Of a DNA stretch of 64,000 nt, positions 58,629 to 64,000 are shown piece after piece. The stretch comes from Amphirosellinia nigrospora (taxonomy: Eukaryota; Ascomycota; Sordariomycetes; Xylariales; Xylariaceae), in assembly GCA_004123355.1 (NCBI GenBank), contig SCHM01000003.1, positions 248,001 through 312,000 of the forward strand, read 5' to 3'. Position 1 is the stretch's first letter. Each line of letters starts with the position of its first letter. Below the pieces are notes generated by a model, which did no database searches, had not been told where the DNA came from, and saw nothing but the letters and a program-made list of their open reading frames with translations. The position numbers and the translations under genes were made by a program.

Positions 58629-59735
58629 TAAATACAACTAAGTTCCAGCCACTCGGGGATATTTCTGGGGCATCCTCGGTGGTTGGCCCCAGTCCTGAAT
58701 CTGTGTCCAAAGTATGACGGCCGTGTCCCCATGAGCCTCGGGCTGAGAGGGGCGGCCTCTCAGAAAATCTTCAATGTCATTCAGTAGCATGGAAGTCACG
58801 CCCCCAACACGGTTGCCGAATGATCGCTCTCATTCTTCTTGATCTCTCACTCCCATGGTGGTGCAGGTGGCTGTAGTCCGAGAGATTTTGAGGCCGCAGG
58901 GGTGCTGTTCAAGATGTTTGTTAGCTTGGTGGAATATAAGACGACCATCATTTAAAGCTGTGCACTAACCAACAGACGTTCTTCTGCAAACTAAAAACAC
59001 TTGTTAGTATGTGATATACGAACATGAAATAATGGTGTGAACATACGGCCTTGGTGCCTGACAAGACTAAGTAGGTAGTCTCCATCGTTCTTACAGCATC
59101 TTTAGCAGAGTCAATCGCTGCAGCCCCATCTCAACGGTGACGCCAATTAGCGTTGGTAGGAGTCCGTGCTGTGACCGGGCGAGGCGTTCGCCACTTGCTT
59201 GTCTCTAGGTTTCCGGGTAGTACCTGTGCAGGGTCGAAATACACTTTTCCCCGGCGGTTATAGTTGGAACCTTCCATCAAGCGTAGTGAACCTACATAAA
59301 ACTTTCTTAGACAATAGCCAGAGCAATGGTTGGAAGGGCTCCCGATTTCTAATAGATAAGAAAGACCGCCCGACATGTCGCAGCAACTGTCCGATGCAAT
59401 ACAAGAATGGAAGTTGCAAACCGTTCTCCTAAGAAGGCTTATGCAATTTTTTTTTCGCTAGGCCAGCTCTGTTTATTTAATTTGTTTACTTTTGCACTTT
59501 GGCTTCACTGACAGATTAACAGTGTCATAATACGGAACTGCACCCTATACCAACACTACAAAAGGTAGAACGCTTTCAAGTCGAGCATTTGACTGTCTGC
59601 AGTTGACTATACGTGTACTGGACTTGTGATAGACAGAGTTAGAGACAGGTACTACAAGCAAAACACCACAAATACTATTGTCAAAATCGCTATTGCTATT
59701 ACAATATCGACGTTCCTCAAACCCGCACAAACTTC
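58629..59735. other. Intergenic, no gene recognised
   Basis: About 1.1 kb downstream of bioDA. No coding frame, RNA gene or repeat recognised. Confidence 0.4.
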
Positions 59736-60218
59736 TTGGGAGTTATTACAACTCTAATTCAAAGAAGCTATGCTTTTATAAGCGGCGCGTTTGTTACCAA
59801 AATAAGAAGGGCTGCACTAGCAGCCCTTAACTACGGCGTAGGGGCCATTCTGGCCATCTTACCCAAACCCGTCCAGGCAAACGTCATCTTCATTATAAAA
59901 GCCTTTAGCGCTGCGTCCTTCGGCATTATGATTTCGGTCCTGTGGGCAGTTATGGTGGCTTTTGTCTCGGCCGCTGCGGTGGCCTTCGCTAAGGGGGTTG
60001 GTTCACTGTCGGTGGCGCCTTGGTGTCCTTCGCCACCACTACTACATCGAAAACACAACCACCGCCACCACCTTGATGATGGATGGTGTCGCCAGGAGTA
60101 CGAAGAGAAAATCACGAGAATCATGTTGCCTCTCGCGCCACGACCCACGGCCCACAGCCATCCAGGGCACCCTCGACGTACTTCACGCTATTATACCATG
60201 TTGGATGAGAGATTTTAA
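59736..60218 (+). CDS. Possible small hydrophobic membrane protein
   Basis: The first 90 codons are strongly hydrophobic and Ala-rich (AALAALNYGVGAILAILP, FIIKAFSAASFGIMISVLWA, VMVAFVSAAAVAFAKG), compatible with two or three membrane helices. There is no ATG at the front: the frame begins at a TTG and is open upstream, so an upstream exon or a frameshift may be missing. After about codon 90 the frame becomes His/Pro-rich, while another frame reads GGALVSFATTTTSKTQPPPP, suggesting a one-base break near 60000. No family recognised. It sits between the biotin cluster and LTR fragments and could be a gene remnant. Confidence 0.3.
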   Translation: MGVITTLIQRSYAFISGAFVTKIRRAALAALNYGVGAILAILPKPVQANVIFIIKAFSAASFGIMISVLWAVMVAFVSAAAVAFAKGVGSLSVAPWCPSPPLLHRKHNHRHHLDDGWCRQEYEEKITRIMLPLAPRPTAHSHPGHPRRTSRYYTMLDERF

Positions 60219-60371
60219 TCTGCGATGCAAGGTATGTTCCTCCGACCCCAACCCTGACGAGCTGGCAGCCCCTTTTCATTCTTGACATGCTTGACATTGA
60301 GATCACGCAAGTATAGTCAGACAATCAACTTGCGACGGACCATTCTATCGAATTTCTTGACAAGATTAATG

Positions 60372-60601
60372 AGTCTCAAGCAGACACCGAAGCTGAACTC
60401 GAACACCGAGACACTCGCTTCTCTGGCTACACAGGTTGGCGGAGGTCCGCGAAGGAGAGGAGAATTCTGAGCATAAAAGGGCTCGAATCCTCCCTTCGAC
60501 AGAGAAAGGGGACTTAGATCGATATGGCCCCTTTGGCACCATAGTTGCTTATTACTCAATCTGAATCCCATTCCAAGCCCTCTATCTGAGCCCTTGTGAC
60601 A
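60372..60601 (+). repeat. Truncated LTR of the TGTCACA/TGTGACA family
   Basis: Matches the last two thirds of the solo LTR at 61107-61460, including GAAGCTGAACTCGAACACC, TTAGATCGATATGGCCCCTT and the end GAGCCCTTGTGACA. The 5' third (starting TGTCACACGG) is missing and unrelated sequence lies there instead. Confidence 0.75.
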
Positions 60602-61106
60602 ATTGGTTAGTTGCTGCCAAAGTTCCTTGGCAGTGTTCTCTATAGCGCGGTTGAGCGAAACCTTCTATGCTGTAAACGGAAAACAAAAAGTTTCATAAGA
60701 ATAGTTCCGCTGTTACATCAAGTTTAGACAGTCTCAAGCTTATTGAACGAGAGGCAAGCTTAGAAGCTTACAGAAATAACTGAGTTTACATCCTTCACAC
60801 AGGTTTCATAACCTCGATCGTACTTTGATAAAAAAGTTACTGCTACCCCTGTTATTGTCCATATTACCCCGCCCAAATCAGTTCTGTCTCTCTCCTTCTT
60901 ATACTAAGGACTCAGCCCTTATATAGGCGGCAAGCTCGCCTCTTCTTAATCAACGTTACATTTCACGACGCCACAGTACGGGGTTCGATTCTTTTGGGGC
61001 CGAGAGTTTTCTTCCCCTGCTTATCATACTTCTCTTCGCTTGCCAGGCAACAAAGTCAATATACAAATCCACAGCTTTATGATCTCTAAAACCTAGCCCC
61101 CCTTAC
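60602..61106. other. Spacer between LTR copies, no gene recognised
   Basis: About 500 bp with no coding frame. The last bases CTTAC (61102-61106) are the left target duplication of the following solo LTR. Confidence 0.5.
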
Positions 61107-61460
61107 TGTCACACGGACCCTGGTTAGTGCGCAATACAGTGCCACACAGGGTCCCACACGGAGTTCGCAAGATACTACCCTGCGAGGCTATGGCAGTCGT
61201 ACGAGGTTATCGTGAGTCTCAGAAGCATATATCGAGCTGAACTCGAACCCGAAACACTCGCTTCACCGGCTACAGAGGTCTTACCTTTCGGTCCCGTGAA
61301 GAAGGGAAAGGAAAGGAAGGGAAGGAGAATTGAGCATAAAAGGCGACGAATCCTCCCCAAACGGAGGAAGGAATTAGATCGATATGGCCCCTTTGGCACC
61401 ATAGTCGTTTATTACTCAAATTGAACCTATTCCAAGCCCTCAATCAGAGCCCTTGTGACA
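61107..61460 (+). mobile_element. Solo LTR, 354 bp, with 5-bp target duplication
   Basis: Begins TGTCACACGGACCC and ends GCCCTTGTGACA, so the ends form the short inverted repeat TGTCACA/TGTGACA. CTTAC occurs directly before (61102-61106) and directly after (61461-61465), the expected 5-bp duplication. Base composition is normal, with no strong RIP signature. No internal element sequence accompanies it, so it is a solo LTR left after recombination between the two LTRs of one insertion. Confidence 0.85.
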
Positions 61461-61789
61461 CTTACTGCCCATCTCATACTTCAGATATGGACAGATTATA
61501 ATGCGGCGTACACAAGTCAACTTAGCACACGTCCTTAGTGCTATACATAGAATGCCAGGGCCCAGCCAACCTTAAAATACAATCATCTCTTGTCAAAGTC
61601 CCTCAAGAGTGCCGGCCCTATGGCGCTAACGGTTCGTGTTAAAACGCCATTCCCTTGCGTATAAATGATCATATAGCATAATATTGACTATCGAGTATAA
61701 GATAATCAGTTTATCCAAATCCTCAGGAGGTTTGCCCCCTTGGATAGATTCAACCTTGTTAATACCCCAGTTATATTTGTTGTATACGG

Positions 61790-62483
61790 TCATAATAATA
61801 AAGTTAGGGAAGCAAAAAATAATATCGTTCGCCTCCTTATCATATAGCTAGAAGCTATCGGATCTCGAACGATCTCCGATAAGTTACCACTTTTTCTGGC
61901 TAGCGATCATGCTCCTGCCAAGGATATCCTTGACAACCAGTTCCGTCTCTTACCGTCTCACAGGAGCAACAAAGCTCGAAAGATCATCTTATGTGGATCC
62001 GAGGTATTACACTCTTGTGCACGTAACTATATAAAAATATCAAAGAACAATACTTAGCAGTTAGACCTCAACAATTTGAAGATAATGTTCGAAAATTCGT
62101 TGAGGAATGTCGCGATGAGTCATAGTTCCACCATGTTCTTACCGAAATAGCGTTCTTAGAAATCCGAAAAGACGCCGATCCTATGGACCATGAGATAATC
62201 CCCGTCGTCCTAACCGGAAACGATATAAGGCAATACTTAAATATCGTTCAAGTGTCCAACGTATTCCTAAAGTATCAAAATCAAAGCGCTCGGGAGTTAT
62301 TCTTCAAACTAATAAAACGAATATATATAAGCAAGATTGACCACTCGACTATCAACAAAATCAAGGAATGCTACGAAAAGTTGGAGTTCAAGAGTAAAAT
62401 ATCACTGCTTAACACGGAGACACATATACTCAACAGCATTGAAAAGATAAGAGATAATATAATTACTGCTGCCAGAGTACAAG
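61790..62483 (+). pseudogene. 5' remnant of an unrecognised protein gene, cut by an LTR
   Basis: Coding-like sequence runs through three linked pieces: ASDHAPAKDILDNQFRLLPS and RKIILCGSEVLHSCAR (61890-62030), then two bases out of phase EQYLAVRPQQFEDNVRKFVE, a TAG at about 62126, and HHVLTEIAFLEIRKDADPMD followed by GNDIRQYLNIVQVSNVFLKY, FFKLIKRIYISKID and LNSIEKIRDNII. The last piece stays open until the LTR starting at 62484, which supplies its next codons and so truncates it. Breaks therefore are one frameshift, at least one stop and an insertion. No domain recognised; the rest of the gene would lie beyond the inserted element. Confidence 0.5.
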
Positions 62484-62841
62484 TGTCACACGGACCTTGG
62501 TTAGTGCGCAATACAGTGCCACACAGGGTCCCATACAGAGCTTGCGAAATATTGCCCTACGAGGCTATAGCAGTTATACGAAGTTATCGTAAATCTTAAA
62601 AGCATATATCGAAGCTAAACTCGAACCCGATATATTCGCCTTACCGGCTATAAAGGTTTTATTTTCGGTCCTATAAAAAAAGAAAGGAAAAAAAAAGAAA
62701 AAGAATTCTAAGCATAAATAAAGCTCGAATTTTCCCCTTAAAAAAAAAAAAAACTTAGATCAATATAGCCCCTTTAGTACTATAGTCATTTATTATTTAA
62801 ATTAAACCTATTTTAAGCCTTTAAACAAAGCTTTTATAATA
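62484..62841 (+). repeat. Mutated 5' LTR of a second retrotransposon copy
   Basis: About 358 bp matching the solo LTR at 61107-61460 end to end, beginning TGTCACACGGACC. The first 100 bp are nearly unchanged, while toward the 3' end G and C are replaced by A and T (for example TTAGATCAATATAGCCCCTT for TTAGATCGATATGGCCCCTT, and the end CTTTTATAATA for CCTTGTGACA). The following sequence is AT-rich internal element, so this is a 5' LTR and not a solo one. Confidence 0.8.
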
Positions 62842-64000
62842 GATAAACAACTTTTTATTAAAAGATTATTAATTCGATAAATATCTATTCTATTTATTTA
62901 TTATATTACTTTTTTACCTTTTAACGCGTTATAGCAACTCAGCTAATTACTGCTTATACCGCTTAACGTGTTCGACTTTTTTTACCTTTCTTTGCGTTAG
63001 CTACCTACGTAGCAACTCTATATACGTTAACTGTTTACGCGCTAAGCTTTTATACGCTTATAACCCCGCAACTAAAACCTTAACTTTATCGCATAAATAA
63101 CTAGCTAATTATTTCTTATTTATACTTTAAACTCGCGAATCCTAGTCGCGATTAACAACTTTTAATTAAGTAATATCTTTTCCTTTTTTTATAACTAAGC
63201 AAAGCAGATCTTTTGCGGTTTTTATCGGAATTTATTTTTAAAACTTTATACTTTTTTAGGATTTTACACCTTTTTTGCAAGTTAACTTAGACGAAAAAAA
63301 TACTTCAGAAAAATCTAAAAAAAATACTTTTAAAAACAAATAAAACTAGGACTTAAACAAAGAACTAACTACCTAGCTATTTACTTATATTATAATTATT
63401 AATCCTTTATTTTTTATTCCGGAGATATTATATTAAATAATATTTTTTTATAAAAAACTTACTTAAAAGCTATTTTTTTAAAAGATTTTTCGGCCTTTTT
63501 TTTTTGCTTTTTTTTTTTACTTTTTTTTTAAAAAATGCTTTATTTTTAATAAAAAAAATTTAGAAATAAAAATTATATCTTAATATATTTATTCTTTTTA
63601 TTAAACCTAATTATTATAATATAAAAGCTTTATTAGAAATAAAAATATTATATTCGTTTTTTATAATTTTTAGGACTTTAAAATTACGCAATATTCCCGA
63701 TCTAGCTACTTTTAAAGTTATAATAAATAATTTTATTAACTAAATATTTTAATATATAAATAGCTTTATACTTTATATAACGTTATTTAAGATTTTTCCT
63801 AAAATATAAATTAGCAATATTATTAAAATTTAAGCAAATTATAAACGTAATATATATTATATAATAACTATTTAGCTATAATTTAGTTTTATATTATTTA
63901 AATTAAAATTTTAACTTAATAAATTGTTTGTTTTTAATAATAAATAGTTAAAGCTAGCTTTATTTTTTTTAATAAATTTAAAGAATTATTATTAAGTTTT
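62842..64000. mobile_element. AT-rich (RIP-like) internal part of a retrotransposon leaving the window
   Basis: Composition changes sharply to A/T runs with stops in every frame after the 62484-62841 LTR and stays so to the end of the window. No protein pattern could be read in the first 1.16 kb, which would correspond to leader and gag. The 3' LTR is beyond the window. Confidence 0.65.

Overview
The window is nuclear DNA from a filamentous ascomycete (Pezizomycotina, most likely Sordariomycetes). Supporting signs are short GT-AG introns of about 45-140 nt, fungal-type gene families (GH7, AA9, Zn2Cys6 factor, Ish1 repeats, DUF1776, TSC1, peroxisomal BioF), and an AT-rich inactivated retrotransposon typical of RIP. 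No bacterial, phage or CRISPR features were seen.

Layout. 1-1550: 3' part of an Ish1/Msc1-type gene. 1965-7786: divergent GH31 and GH2 glycosidase genes that look like a xyloglucan-oligosaccharide pair. 8580-9229: small secreted protein. 10618-12394: acidic nuclear-type protein. 15526-18116: kinesin. 21755-23444: intact GH7 cellobiohydrolase. 24366-27279: TSC1/hamartin. 28658-29140: small secreted protein. 29473-30322: AA9 lytic polysaccharide monooxygenase. 31898-32707: unknown protein. 33128-34099: Zn2Cys6 factor. 34386-37414: secreted GH31. 38665-39456: YTH1/CPSF30. 40318-42012: DUF1776 protein. 43299-45037: cytochrome P450.

45609-52064 is a complete but dead Ty3/Gypsy-type element with about 155-bp LTRs and a TTATCA target duplication. 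Immediately after it lies a complete biotin gene cluster: bioB (+, 52782-54026), bioF (-, 54090-55575, ending in the peroxisomal signal SKL) and bioDA (+, 56022-58628). From 60.4 kb the window returns to transposon territory: three LTRs of one family (a truncated copy, a solo LTR with CTTAC duplications, and a mutated 5' LTR of an element leaving the window) around a broken gene.

Most of the multi-exon genes carry one to several single-base frameshifts. Wherever the family lets the frame be followed, most are one base missing from a run of identical bases (G, C, T or A). Intact genes are interspersed. The likeliest reading is residual indel error in the assembly and not wholesale gene death, so these genes are called as CDS with the breaks noted.

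Functionally, five carbohydrate-active enzymes (GH31 x2, GH2, GH7, AA9) within 37 kb indicate a plant-cell-wall degrader. The biotin cluster should give the fungus its own route from pimeloyl-CoA to biotin, split between peroxisome (BioF) and probably mitochondrion (BioDA, BioB).
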